DNA of 64,000 nt from Elizabethkingia sp. YR214 (GTDB taxonomy: Bacteria; Bacteroidota; Bacteroidia; Flavobacteriales; Weeksellaceae), in contig NZ_QBUH01000001.1 in NCBI RefSeq assembly GCF_003058195.1, positions 1-64,000 on the forward strand, read 5' to 3'. Shown here piece after piece: positions 1-8,914 of the stretch. The notes beneath the pieces are model-generated. The model was given only the letters and a program-made list of their open reading frames with translations, did no database searches and was not told the origin of the DNA. Positions within the stretch are counted from its first letter, which is position 1; each line of letters starts with the position of its first letter. Both the position numbers and the translations under genes were made by a program.

Positions 1-121
1 GCGTGGGCAAAACTAATAAATTTTATTAACATGACCAAATCTTTTTTCTAAAAAATTTTAATCGATTTTATAGTCTCAATTATCTCCTGCTCCCCCAAAC
101 AACTCTCATTGTTTAGGACTG

Positions 122-153
122 CAAAAGTAGAAAAACTTCTATAATACACCAAA
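122..153 (-). promoter_or_regulatory. Bacteroidota-type promoter firing left
   Basis: Read on the minus strand there is a TTTG -33 box (150-153), 20 bases, then TACTTTTG (122-129), matching the TAnnTTTG -7 consensus with normal spacing. It points out of the window to the left, so it probably drives the gene beyond the edge. This is motif matching only. Confidence 0.6.
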
Positions 154-384
154 CTTCTAAACATATTTTTTAACATAATATACGTAACTACCTGAATACA
201 GGTGAGAAAAATTTAACATAATATTCATATTGGAAGCAATAGCCTTCTTTACATACACTATATATATCGTAGCAGATGCTTTGAAAACGGGATTTTTGTT
301 TTATGTACCTACAGAAAACGGCTCTTTCTGGCAGCTCAAATGCTATTTTTTAGCTTTGATCTCCTCTTTATATATGATAGAAAG

Positions 385-408
385 CAAAAATCCGGCTTAA
401 CGCCGGAT
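385..408 (-). terminator. Intrinsic terminator of the metallophosphoesterase gene
   Basis: On the minus strand, seven paired bases (ATCCGGC with GCCGGAT) enclose a five-base loop and are followed by a T run. It lies about 20 bases past the stop of the gene at 426 and so closes the SusC-SusD-phosphoesterase transcript. Confidence 0.85.
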
Positions 409-425
409 CTTATATTCTATATATA

Positions 426-1343
426 TTAGTAGTGGTGAACGATATATTCATTCTCGAATGTACCATCATCATAAAACTTTAATATTGCATACCCAGGAGG
501 TGTCTCCTGATAATAAAAAGGTTTAGCAGATCGTTTATCTCCTTCTCCCCACCAGAATCCGGACATTGCACCATTACAGAAATAGTACACATCATTGTAC
601 CAGGCTCTATCTAAAAGATGCTGATGACCACTAAGACATCCTTTTACTTTATCTTTATGTTTATAGAAAAGGTCTTTTAGTGCTACATGATCTTTATGCT
701 GCCCTCCTTCAAAGGTTCCGGTAACAGTAAGTATTGGATAGTGGGACATAATAAGTGCATATTCTCCCTGAGGGATATTCTCCAATTCTTGTTTCAACCA
801 GTTCATTTGTTCAGGGTCCAATGTTACTCCAGAATTATTACCATCTAACATAATAAAATGCCATTTCCCTTTTTTAGCGCTATAATAACGATTAGGCATT
901 TTAAGTCTTTTAGCTGCATAAGGCACGCCATACATTTCATCTGATTTTCCGCCAGCCCACCAGATATCATGATTTCCTACACAACTGTACATATCATAAT
1001 CTGCAACTTCTTTAATACAAGTATCCCAGGCATTCCACTGATCATAGACCTCCTGACGAGTAGAATTGTCTCTGTCAACAGCCATAATAGAATCTCCGGT
1101 ATTAAGGAAGAAATCTACTTTTTTTGTTTTTACTTCTTTCAGGCATTTCACAAAGCGTTCCATAACCTTAGGATCTGCCGGCAAGTGTACATCTGTTATA
1201 TGTGCTACCGTCAGCACAAGTTTCTTTTTCAGATTTACATCTTTGTCTTTCTGAGTCGCCGCTAAAAGATTGGTAGCTGTTCCACCTAACATAAGCGCAG
1301 AAGCTGCAAGCGGAACTTTTGCCAAAAACTTTCTTCTTTTCAT
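426..1343 (-). CDS. Exported metallophosphoesterase (calcineurin-like)
   Basis: A 305-residue two-metal phosphoesterase. The family motifs are in order: D51-x-H53, G83-D84, G-N124-H125-D, SHYP and SGHQH near residue 240. The N-terminus MKRRKF followed by a hydrophobic stretch and an AA site looks like a signal peptide with a twin-arginine pattern, so the enzyme probably acts outside the cytoplasm. It is the last gene of the operon after SusC and SusD. Its substrate cannot be read directly. Because a phosphonatase-like hydrolase, an FAD oxidoreductase and an organophosphate-type transporter lie next door, I infer that it releases a phosphonate or phosphate head group from an ester taken up by SusCD. 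A general phosphodiesterase or phosphatase is the alternative. Confidence 0.85.
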   Translation of the reverse strand: MKRRKFLAKVPLAASALMLGGTATNLLAATQKDKDVNLKKKLVLTVAHITDVHLPADPKVMERFVKCLKEVKTKKVDFFLNTGDSIMAVDRDNSTRQEVYDQWNAWDTCIKEVADYDMYSCVGNHDIWWAGGKSDEMYGVPYAAKRLKMPNRYYSAKKGKWHFIMLDGNNSGVTLDPEQMNWLKQELENIPQGEYALIMSHYPILTVTGTFEGGQHKDHVALKDLFYKHKDKVKGCLSGHQHLLDRAWYNDVYYFCNGAMSGFWWGEGDKRSAKPFYYQETPPGYAILKFYDDGTFENEYIVHHY

Positions 1344-1395
1344 GATATCTTATTCTGTTTCTTTAATATTAGTCTTCAAAACTCCGGAAGGTATT

Positions 1396-3189
1396 TTACC
1401 ACCCCGGTGATTGTTTAAGTTTAGGGTTAAGAATTAATTGACTTGCCGGTATTGGAAGATAGTAATATTTAGGATCAATAAATGTTCTTGGCAGTCGTCT
1501 GTCTTTTTCGAACATAATATTACCTGAAGTACCTCCTGAAAGATAGAAAACACCATCGGAAATATAAAATTTGGTTAGTTTCGCTCTGATATCCGCAGGA
1601 ACATTACTCAATGGATCTTCTTTTCCAGGAGCTTCAAGAATTGCAATATCTGGTTTCCCATCACCTGTCACATCCATTGCTCCAAGCGCCGGGGTATAAA
1701 TACCTTTGGAAGCTTGTCCCAATAATGCTCCGGACTTCCAACGGAATAAATCATCCAATCGTTTGTCTTCACAAGCCAATTCAACACGACGTTCACGTCT
1801 GATCTCTAAAAGAACGCCTCTATTTCCACCGTTAATATTGGGATACTGCTTTGCAAGATAGTTATCTGGTGTTGCATTGGCTGTTAGCATAGAAAGATCT
1901 GGCATTTTCACTCTTCTACGCAAAAGATTTACGGTATTATCGAGATCACCCTGCGTTAAAGTTCCTAATTCTGCTTTCGCTTCTGCATTAACCAATAATA
2001 CCTCAGCATACCTGTATATAGGAAGGTCTGTATAATTTAAATCCCATCCTCCTCTTAATGACGGATCTCTCGGATAGAATTTAATCTGAAGATATCCACC
2101 AAAAGCAGGCTGAAGCATATAAGGATCTCCATTCGGAATTGTTGCATACCCCGGAGGCATAATCGTTTCTGCCATACGCGGATCACGGTTGGTAAATACT
2201 TCAGTAAATGTTTTCTTATCATAATCTGTAACTGAAGTAAAAGGCGTTCCGTCGTTCATCAGGAATTCATCTGCAAGACTTCCATTCAGCGCCCACTGCC
2301 ATCCCAGTACTGTGTGGGTATTATTACTTACTCCCTGGTCTTTATTATTTTTTTGTAAGAAAATAACTTCCTTATTACCAGCAAGGCTATTACTGGCAAA
2401 CAAAGCCCGAAAATCTTCGGCTCCTTTTCCTGTATTATAGATACTGAATCCGCCATTGCTGATAATATCCTGAGAAGCAGTTACAGCACGGTTCAGGAAT
2501 TTTGCAGACGTATTCTGCAGCCCTAATTCATCATGATATTTTCTAAATGTACCTTCATACAATGCAACTCTGGACAATAATGTAAGCGCGGCCCATTTCG
2601 TAATCATGGTATTATTCGTTTTTGCCGGCAACACATTAGCAGAAGCATATTCCAGGTCGCCCATCACGGAATCCATTACCAATGCTCTCGGATCTTTAGC
2701 TTTGTAAAGCATTGCCTCGTCATTACTACCAATAGTAGTGGAATACCATGGAACGTCTCCATACTTTTTCACCATATTGAAATAGAAGTTGGCTCTGAAA
2801 AATTTGGCTACTCCTTTGTAATGCCTGATTAATGATTGATCGCCTTTCGCTTTTCCTGAATTTTCAATCATATAGTTAATAGACCGAAGCTGTTTCCAGT
2901 CCCATCCGTCTATATTTGCTGGTGTAAGGGAACCCCTCAGAAGGTTGTCTGTGTTACTGGCACCGGTATAAACTGATATATTGTCTGAAAACACATCGGT
3001 ATATGGTGCCGAAATATAACTGTAAAAACCATTGGTATAGGTTTCTAAATCCTGAGGATTATTAAAAAAATTATCTTTCGTAACTTCTGTTATCGGGTCT
3101 TTTTGCAGAAAATCGCTTTCACATGATATTAATGACAGCCCTGTAAATAACGTCAAAACTCCTGTGGATATATAGGTATTTAGTTTCAT
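1396..3189 (-). CDS. SusD/RagB-family outer-membrane lipoprotein
   Basis: 597 residues, the usual SusD size. The N-terminus is a lipoprotein signal ending in LISC, so the mature protein starts at Cys23 and sits on the outer membrane as the ligand-capturing lid of the SusC channel. The early FLQKDP segment and the C-terminal IPASQLILNPKLKQSPGW-type ending are typical of SusD/RagB. It starts 27 bases after the SusC stop, so the two are surely co-transcribed. No glycoside hydrolase or sulfatase is nearby; the neighbours are phosphorus enzymes, so a sugar ligand should not be assumed from the family name. The ligand is unknown. Confidence 0.93.
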   Translation of the reverse strand: MKLNTYISTGVLTLFTGLSLISCESDFLQKDPITEVTKDNFFNNPQDLETYTNGFYSYISAPYTDVFSDNISVYTGASNTDNLLRGSLTPANIDGWDWKQLRSINYMIENSGKAKGDQSLIRHYKGVAKFFRANFYFNMVKKYGDVPWYSTTIGSNDEAMLYKAKDPRALVMDSVMGDLEYASANVLPAKTNNTMITKWAALTLLSRVALYEGTFRKYHDELGLQNTSAKFLNRAVTASQDIISNGGFSIYNTGKGAEDFRALFASNSLAGNKEVIFLQKNNKDQGVSNNTHTVLGWQWALNGSLADEFLMNDGTPFTSVTDYDKKTFTEVFTNRDPRMAETIMPPGYATIPNGDPYMLQPAFGGYLQIKFYPRDPSLRGGWDLNYTDLPIYRYAEVLLVNAEAKAELGTLTQGDLDNTVNLLRRRVKMPDLSMLTANATPDNYLAKQYPNINGGNRGVLLEIRRERRVELACEDKRLDDLFRWKSGALLGQASKGIYTPALGAMDVTGDGKPDIAILEAPGKEDPLSNVPADIRAKLTKFYISDGVFYLSGGTSGNIMFEKDRRLPRTFIDPKYYYLPIPASQLILNPKLKQSPGW

Positions 3190-3216
3190 TTTTATATGCT
3201 TAAGATATTATAGATG

Positions 3217-6210
3217 TTAAAAGTTTAAGTTCATTCCAAAAGAATAGGTACGTTGGAAAGGGTAAGCTGCCTGCCCCAAGGTTTCAGGATCCAGTTTTAC
3301 TTTCAGATGTGATATCTCGAATATATTCTCAGCACTGAAATAGAAACGAATCTTATTAAAATGAATTTTAGAAGTTTCTTTCAGTGGCAGAGAGTAACCT
3401 ATAGTCACATTCTTTACACGAACATAAGAAGCATCCTGCATATAGCGTTTATTTGGAATACCTAGCTGCTGCATGTTATCTTCTGCCGTATAAGCTCTTA
3501 CTGCAGGGAAGTATCCATTAGGATTATCCGGTGTCCAATGATCTAGGTTTTGTTGTGTTACGTTAGTCCACGGCTGTGCATAAACACCCCAGAAATAAAT
3601 TGTTCCTGCGCCAGGATACCAGTCTCTTTTCCCAACCCCTTGTAAGAAGATACGTAAGTCTATTCCTTTCCATTCTCCGGATAAGTCTAAACTAAATGGA
3701 AAACGGGCAGTTGTATTTCCGACTACGTATAGATCCCCAGGATTATTTACCGTCTTATCGCCCATGTCTACTTTACCATCACCGTTACGATCTCTGAATT
3801 TTGGATCTCCCGGGTAGAATCTGTAAGATTGATCATCGGTACCCATTGCGGTCTGATTAGGGTGATTTTTAATATCTGCCTCATCTTTAAAGAAGCCTTC
3901 TATTTCAGCTCCCCAAATCTCTCCAATTTCCTGGCCTACATAATATCCAGAAAGTAATTTTGCTGGATTATCAAATCTGGTAATATATGATCGGCTATCT
4001 GCAAGTGTAAATGCCACATTATAACGGAAAGGAGAACCTGCTAATTTAAACTGGTCATTCCAACCTAATCTAAACTCCCAACCTTTTGTTTTAAGGTCTC
4101 CTGCATTCACTTTAGGTTCAGATGCACCAAAAACATTAGGAAGGATTTTCCCCGGAATCAACATGTCTTTAGTATAACGGGTATACTTATCAAAGTTTAA
4201 TTGTAGTCGATTATTAAAGAAGGCTAAATCTGCTCCGAAGTTTACTGTTGAAACTTTTTCCCATGTAAAATTATCAGATACAGCGTTAGGTGCATAAACT
4301 GCAATAGGACGGCCATCCCCCAGAATTTGCCCTACAGTGCCTGTAGTCATCGTTGGGATATATGGATAGGCTATTGTATTCTTATCTTTATCTATCAGAT
4401 CCTGATTACCAAGAGCCCCATAAGATCCTCTGAATTTTAGCAAGTTAAGACCGATTGTGTTTTTCACTCCTGCAAAGAAGTTCTCGTCCGACAATACCCA
4501 GCCTGCAGATGCCGATGGGAAGAAGCCCCAACGGTGACCTTTCGGGAATCTGGAAGAACCATCATAACGGCCATTTAATTCCAACAGGTATTTATTCTTA
4601 AAATTATAAGCTGCTCTATAATATATCCCCTGCAATGCCCATTCTATAATCCTTTCGGTTTCTTCCATTGTCCCTGTACTCAACCCAATAGAAGGCAATG
4701 AAGTGGAAATGATATTATTTCTTTTTGCTGAAGAGTAGCCATATCTGTTATATTCCTGGTTAAAACCTCCTAATAACTGGATATAGTGGCTTCCAAAGTT
4801 TTTATGAAAATCGGTATATACATTATATACATAATACCTTCCGGTCATATTCTCGTTTCTGGCCCATGATGTTGTAGAACCTGTATAAGAGATAGGCTGC
4901 ATTGGTCCTGTTTTGTAAGACACGGGAATATCATAGGAACGGGTAATTGATGATGTATTTCTGAAAGTTGCTTCAGCTTTTAAATCCCATACCTTTTTAA
5001 TAATAGAAGCATTCGCTGCAAATGAGATCTGGGTTTGTCTATATTCATTTTTAGAGCGTCCGCCATCCTGCAATCTTCCCAAAATACTAGCTCCATCCTT
5101 TGTCCAGGTTCCATCAGGGTTTTTAGGTACACTTAGAGATGGCGTACGGTTTACATTCCAAAAGAAAAGATCATCTATAAATACCGGAGAATCATAATCC
5201 GAGAATGTAAAGGCTGTATTGGTAGATAAATCTAACCATGGATTGATATTAAGATCTACTTTACCTCTCATGTTATATCTGTTATAGATATCGTTACCAT
5301 ATCGAAGCATTCCGTCCTGGCGATAATATTCTCCTGAAAGTAAATAACCAACTTTGTCCAACTTTCTGGAAATACTTATGTTATTGGTAAAAGTAGGTGC
5401 TGTATCGTTATATGCTTCTTTCAACCAGTTAGTAGATCCGTAATATGCCCAGGAATTAGGGTCTGAAGGACTCAGAATTACACGGGGAAGATTTGGATTA
5501 TTGGCAATCTGTCTGGCATATTCTCTTTCATTTTCCGGAAAGAGGTTATATAAAGGGGTTGCTGCATCATGCTTATACTGCATAACAGTCAAAGGATCTA
5601 TTACCAATTCCGGCAGCTTTCCTACAGTTCTGTATGCTGTATTGGTATTTACAGATACATTCAGCTGACCTCCTTTTGCACTTTTAGTTGTAATCAATAC
5701 TACCCCAAATGCTGCTCTTGCTCCATATATTGCAGCTGATGCCGCATCTTTTAGTACAGAAACGCTTTCTATGTCCGCAGGATTTAGCCTTGATAGATCC
5801 TCACCACTATAAGGTACATTATCTACCAAAATTAAAGGATTACCTCCATTTACACTGGTGAACCCTCTTACATTAAAGTTTGCTGCCGAAGTAGCCCTAC
5901 CATTATCTATGGTAATATTAAGGTTAGGAATAAGGCCTTGCAAACCTGCCCCGATATTGGTGATAGGTCTGTTTTCCAGCTTCTTTGCTGAAACCATATC
6001 TACGGCGCCGGTAAGATTAACTTTTTTCTGTTTTCCAAAACCGACAACAACTACCTCATCTATATCTTTAGATCTGGATAATGTATCCGCTTTTTTGGAG
6101 TTTTCTTTCTTTAAAGGTACTTGCTGGGCGATAGCAGTGTAGGAAGTACACAGGAAAAACGCAATAGCGACCTTCAAAGAGCCTTGGGCAATAATTGAGC
6201 TTCTTCTCAT
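3217..6210 (-). CDS. SusC/RagA-family TonB-dependent transporter
   Basis: 997 residues with an N-terminal signal peptide (cleavage near Ala-Gln 28), a TonB-box-like DEVVVVGFGK stretch at about 50, a plug domain with the VNGGNPLILVDN element, and a 22-strand-type beta barrel ending in the aromatic FGMNLNF. Many SusC proteins have a carboxypeptidase-regulatory-like domain of about 80 residues between signal and TonB box; here only about 20 residues separate them, so that domain is absent. It forms the channel with the SusD encoded just downstream and draws energy from TonB-ExbBD encoded elsewhere. First gene of a three-gene leftward operon, divergent from the XRE regulator across a 282-base gap. 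Confidence 0.93.
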   Translation of the reverse strand: MRRSSIIAQGSLKVAIAFFLCTSYTAIAQQVPLKKENSKKADTLSRSKDIDEVVVVGFGKQKKVNLTGAVDMVSAKKLENRPITNIGAGLQGLIPNLNITIDNGRATSAANFNVRGFTSVNGGNPLILVDNVPYSGEDLSRLNPADIESVSVLKDAASAAIYGARAAFGVVLITTKSAKGGQLNVSVNTNTAYRTVGKLPELVIDPLTVMQYKHDAATPLYNLFPENEREYARQIANNPNLPRVILSPSDPNSWAYYGSTNWLKEAYNDTAPTFTNNISISRKLDKVGYLLSGEYYRQDGMLRYGNDIYNRYNMRGKVDLNINPWLDLSTNTAFTFSDYDSPVFIDDLFFWNVNRTPSLSVPKNPDGTWTKDGASILGRLQDGGRSKNEYRQTQISFAANASIIKKVWDLKAEATFRNTSSITRSYDIPVSYKTGPMQPISYTGSTTSWARNENMTGRYYVYNVYTDFHKNFGSHYIQLLGGFNQEYNRYGYSSAKRNNIISTSLPSIGLSTGTMEETERIIEWALQGIYYRAAYNFKNKYLLELNGRYDGSSRFPKGHRWGFFPSASAGWVLSDENFFAGVKNTIGLNLLKFRGSYGALGNQDLIDKDKNTIAYPYIPTMTTGTVGQILGDGRPIAVYAPNAVSDNFTWEKVSTVNFGADLAFFNNRLQLNFDKYTRYTKDMLIPGKILPNVFGASEPKVNAGDLKTKGWEFRLGWNDQFKLAGSPFRYNVAFTLADSRSYITRFDNPAKLLSGYYVGQEIGEIWGAEIEGFFKDEADIKNHPNQTAMGTDDQSYRFYPGDPKFRDRNGDGKVDMGDKTVNNPGDLYVVGNTTARFPFSLDLSGEWKGIDLRIFLQGVGKRDWYPGAGTIYFWGVYAQPWTNVTQQNLDHWTPDNPNGYFPAVRAYTAEDNMQQLGIPNKRYMQDASYVRVKNVTIGYSLPLKETSKIHFNKIRFYFSAENIFEISHLKVKLDPETLGQAAYPFQRTYSFGMNLNF

Positions 6211-6492
6211 GGTTTAAGTTTAATTATTAGAATTATTGTTTATTAAATTTTTATATAAATAAGCACTACTAACAGCAATTACCTCCGGCAAATGAAGACG
6301 CAATTAAGTCACTTTCTAAGCAATTTTGTAATACAATATTGACATACTTTAGTATTAAATTATCATCCTCGCAGCTCTCTGAAAAAACCTTTTTTTCCGT
6401 TTATTTTTTCTGGTTTTATTTGCACAGTGATTCACAGAAAACAATCAAAATTTATATCTTTAAAGCCCCAATATTTTTTGGAGAGCTGAAAT
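6211..6492. promoter_or_regulatory. Divergent control region between susC and the XRE regulator
   Basis: 282 AT-rich bases between two divergent starts. No exact TAnnTTTG element is present for either gene; the nearest rightward match is TATCTTTA about 40 bases before the regulator start. An eight-base inverted repeat, CAGCTCTC at 6372-6379 and GAGAGCTG at 6481-6488, has its right arm only four bases before the regulator ATG and could be an operator or part of the ribosome binding region (GGAGA). Function is inferred. Confidence 0.4.
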
Positions 6493-7068
6493 ATGGAAGA
6501 TTACATTATTACTATTGGAAAGAGAATCAAACAAATACGAAAGGATAAAAAGCTTACAATTAATGACATTGCACAAAGAGCTGACGTAAGCAACGGTCTT
6601 ATTTCCCGCGTGGAAAATGGACGCACTATTCCCTCCCTACCCGTATTATTTTCTCTGATTTCTGCTCTGGAAACAGATATTGCTTTATTCTTCAAAGATC
6701 TTCCTGTGCAATCCAAAAACCCTTTCCTTGTCTTTAGGAAAGAAGAAATGACGCTGATTGAAAAGGAAGAAAATGCTGAAGGTTTTATATATCAGCATAT
6801 ATTCAGTAAGCAATTTCCTTTTGTAGGCTTCGAATGTGTACTATTAGAAGTACATCCAAATTCAAAAAGGGAAAAGGTGGTTACCGATGCATTTGAATTT
6901 AAGTTTATAATCTCGGGAGAGTGTACTTATATCATTGGTGAAGAAGAAGTTCTGCTGAAGCAGGGAGATTCTATATTTTTTGATGGAAGAATTCCACATG
7001 TCCCTGTAAACAGAGGAAACCTCTCCTCCACTATGCTCGTTGTTTATTTCTATATTAACCCAGAATAA
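6493..7068 (+). CDS. XRE-family regulator with C-terminal cupin sensor domain
   Basis: 191 residues. An HTH_3 domain fills residues 8-65 (IGKRIKQIRKDKKLTINDIA, then a recognition helix with SNGLISRVENG), followed by a cupin fold at about 105-190 (FEFKFIISGECTY, QGDSIFFDGRIPHVPVN). This layout is typical of small-molecule-sensing regulators of catabolic genes, in which the cupin binds the inducer. It lies between the SusC operon and the HAD-FAD-transporter operon, so it is the natural local regulator of both. Its 3' end overlaps the 3' end of the opposing HAD gene by 14 bases. The effector is unknown; an amino-phosphonate is my inference from context. Confidence 0.9.
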   Translation: MEDYIITIGKRIKQIRKDKKLTINDIAQRADVSNGLISRVENGRTIPSLPVLFSLISALETDIALFFKDLPVQSKNPFLVFRKEEMTLIEKEENAEGFIYQHIFSKQFPFVGFECVLLEVHPNSKREKVVTDAFEFKFIISGECTYIIGEEEVLLKQGDSIFFDGRIPHVPVNRGNLSSTMLVVYFYINPE

Positions 7069-7741
7069 TATGACCCAGCTCCGCCAGCGAATCCAGAATA
7101 TAATCCGGATTGGCAGCTTGTAACTGCTCTCGGGTCTGTGCTCCGCTTAATACACCTATTGTAATTCCACAACCGGCATTCTTTCCTTCTTCTATATCGA
7201 TTTCGGAATCTCCGGCCTTCAATACAAACTGACTATCATCTATCGCTAAATCTTTCATTGCTTTATAAATCATATCCGGGTGCGGGCGCCCATTTAGTAC
7301 ATCGTCTGCAGTAATCACAGCATCTATATCACGGCCATTTTCCCAACCTACCTGCTGAAGAAGTTTATTAGCGGTTTTTGAGTCATAGCCGGTATTAAGC
7401 GCTATTTTTATTCCTTTGGATCTTAAACTGTCAAACAATTCAAGTACACCGTTTACAGGTTTTACCTGCACTTCATCATATGCCAGCTCCAGAGCCTTCT
7501 GGAAATGTGTAAATATTATTTCTGCCTGCTGTTCTGTATTTTGCTCCTCTGTACAGTTTTCTAGTACATCTTTTATGGCTTGTTGTTTTTCTTTTCCTGC
7601 TCCATATTGTAATACCTCTTCCAGGCTTACATTATATCCATATTCATTTATTGCCTTCTGTACTGTTTTATACACCAGATTATCTTCATCTATTGTTGTT
7701 CCTGCCATATCGAAAACAACCAGTTTTATTTTCTTCTCCAT
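7055..7741 (-). CDS. Phosphonatase-like HAD hydrolase (TIGR03351 type)
   Basis: 228-residue HAD hydrolase. Motif I is D11-M-A-G-T-T: Asp11 is the nucleophile, and Ala replaces the second Asp of the usual DxD, as in phosphonoacetaldehyde hydrolase (PhnX). In PhnX a cap-domain lysine forms a Schiff base with the substrate; here Lys50 in YGAGK50EKQQA falls at about the same place. Motif II NTGYDS, the motif III lysine and motif IV KAGDSEIDIEEG are present. If it is a true phosphonatase it cuts phosphonoacetaldehyde to acetaldehyde and phosphate. It is the last gene of the operon DUF5690-FAD enzyme-HAD. A phosphoglycolate-phosphatase-like activity is the alternative, less supported because of the Ala. 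Confidence 0.82.
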   Translation of the reverse strand: MEKKIKLVVFDMAGTTIDEDNLVYKTVQKAINEYGYNVSLEEVLQYGAGKEKQQAIKDVLENCTEEQNTEQQAEIIFTHFQKALELAYDEVQVKPVNGVLELFDSLRSKGIKIALNTGYDSKTANKLLQQVGWENGRDIDAVITADDVLNGRPHPDMIYKAMKDLAIDDSQFVLKAGDSEIDIEEGKNAGCGITIGVLSGAQTREQLQAANPDYILDSLAELGHIILG

Positions 7742-7756
7742 TCTCTATCGCTTATA

Positions 7757-8914
7757 TTACATTAAAAGTTTATTGATATTTCCTTTAGAATAACCTGCAC
7801 TTCCGGTCATTCCTTTACCACCGATACCTGTGATAATATGAATTTGTCCGTCAATTGAATGCTCAAACACATCGTGGGTTTTACATTGTGAATAAACTCC
7901 GAACCATTGTCTCTGAATTTCATAAGTAGGAAGATCTACTATTTTTCGGGCTTCTGCCAGCATAAAAGCATTGATGTCTTCTTTAATATCATATCCAAGA
8001 TCATCCATGTCCTTTACATCTGCATACTCATGAGAATCTCCTATTATAACTGATCCGTCTGCAGCTTGCTTGAAAAGGATGTGCACACCCCATTTCTTCT
8101 CGGGTGTATCTTTCTCTTCTCTTGATTTTATCTCATTAAAAGATGGACACTCGTGGAAGCTTTCATATCTGCGGATACTAAGTCCCGTTAGTACTGATCC
8201 GGGCAAAGTATAATCAGATGGCTGTGGCGCCGTCTGCAACATTTGCAGCTTGGTAACCTCCAGATCACTTTGTGCAAATAACTCCGGATACAGTGTTTTG
8301 AACTCGCTACCATTGCAAATGATAACATTCTGTGCTAAAAGCTTATTCCCTAAAGAAGTCAGAACTTCAGCTTCTCCACTTTGCACTGAGCAATGAATTA
8401 CCTGTTGATATGTTAACAACTTTAATCCTTTCTCCTGTACCAGATAAGCCTGTAGCCTATGGATCATTGTGCGAGGCTCTACCGTAACTTCCTCCGGAAA
8501 GAACAACCCGGCTTTTATATAATCCGTACGAAGTCCCGGATATTTGGCCAAACATTCTTCTTTTGTAAGAAGCACCGACGTATAGTCATTGTTTTTATTG
8601 ATCTGATACAACTCTTCTATCAAGGCTACTTCTTCATCATTGGAGGCAAAGTAGGCCGAACCATTCTGACGAACTGTAATGTCAAATTTACTTTGCAGCT
8701 CTTTGTAAATCTGCAAACTTTCTCTTCCATAGTTTTGCCATTTAGTATCCATTCCGGAAGGAACTACCTGTCCAAAATTACGGGTTGTAGCGCTTTGAGG
8801 AGCTTTATCTTTCTCCAGTACTGCTACTTTAAGTCCTTTTTCCAAAGCATGATATGCATGGAAGGTTCCCAGAACTCCGCCCCCGATTACTATAAGGTCA
8901 AATTCGTTTTCCAT
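7757..8914 (-). CDS. FAD-dependent oxidoreductase, TIGR03364 phosphonate-cluster type
   Basis: 385 residues, DAO fold. The N-terminal dinucleotide site IVIGGGVLGTFHAYHA spans about 8-23, followed by LEKD at the end of beta 2, and a C-terminal GIGGKGMTGSAG completes the FAD pocket. The protein resembles the FAD enzymes repeatedly found in phosphonate gene clusters, some of which are reported to oxidise aminoethylphosphonate derivatives to phosphonoacetaldehyde. The adjacent phosphonatase-like HAD would consume that product. It starts inside the end of the upstream transporter gene (25-base overlap) and ends 15 bases before the HAD gene, so the three are translated together. The exact substrate is not deducible. 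Confidence 0.82.
   Translation of the reverse strand: MENEFDLIVIGGGVLGTFHAYHALEKGLKVAVLEKDKAPQSATTRNFGQVVPSGMDTKWQNYGRESLQIYKELQSKFDITVRQNGSAYFASNDEEVALIEELYQINKNNDYTSVLLTKEECLAKYPGLRTDYIKAGLFFPEEVTVEPRTMIHRLQAYLVQEKGLKLLTYQQVIHCSVQSGEAEVLTSLGNKLLAQNVIICNGSEFKTLYPELFAQSDLEVTKLQMLQTAPQPSDYTLPGSVLTGLSIRRYESFHECPSFNEIKSREEKDTPEKKWGVHILFKQAADGSVIIGDSHEYADVKDMDDLGYDIKEDINAFMLAEARKIVDLPTYEIQRQWFGVYSQCKTHDVFEHSIDGQIHIITGIGGKGMTGSAGYSKGNINKLLM

Larger units (their letters stand above)
1..425. other. Intergenic region, left edge
   Basis: No convincing complete gene is visible. It holds a leftward promoter (122-153), the terminator of the metallophosphoesterase gene (385-408) and AT-rich sequence. A leftward ATG at 30-32 opens a frame of about ten codons that runs off the left edge and could be the start of the gene served by the promoter at 122-153, but too little is present to name it. 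Confidence 0.5.

Noticed and set aside
6339-6548. 69-codon rightward frame before the XRE gene
   Set aside because: It overlaps the start of the XRE gene, has no recognisable domain and lies in a divergent control region.
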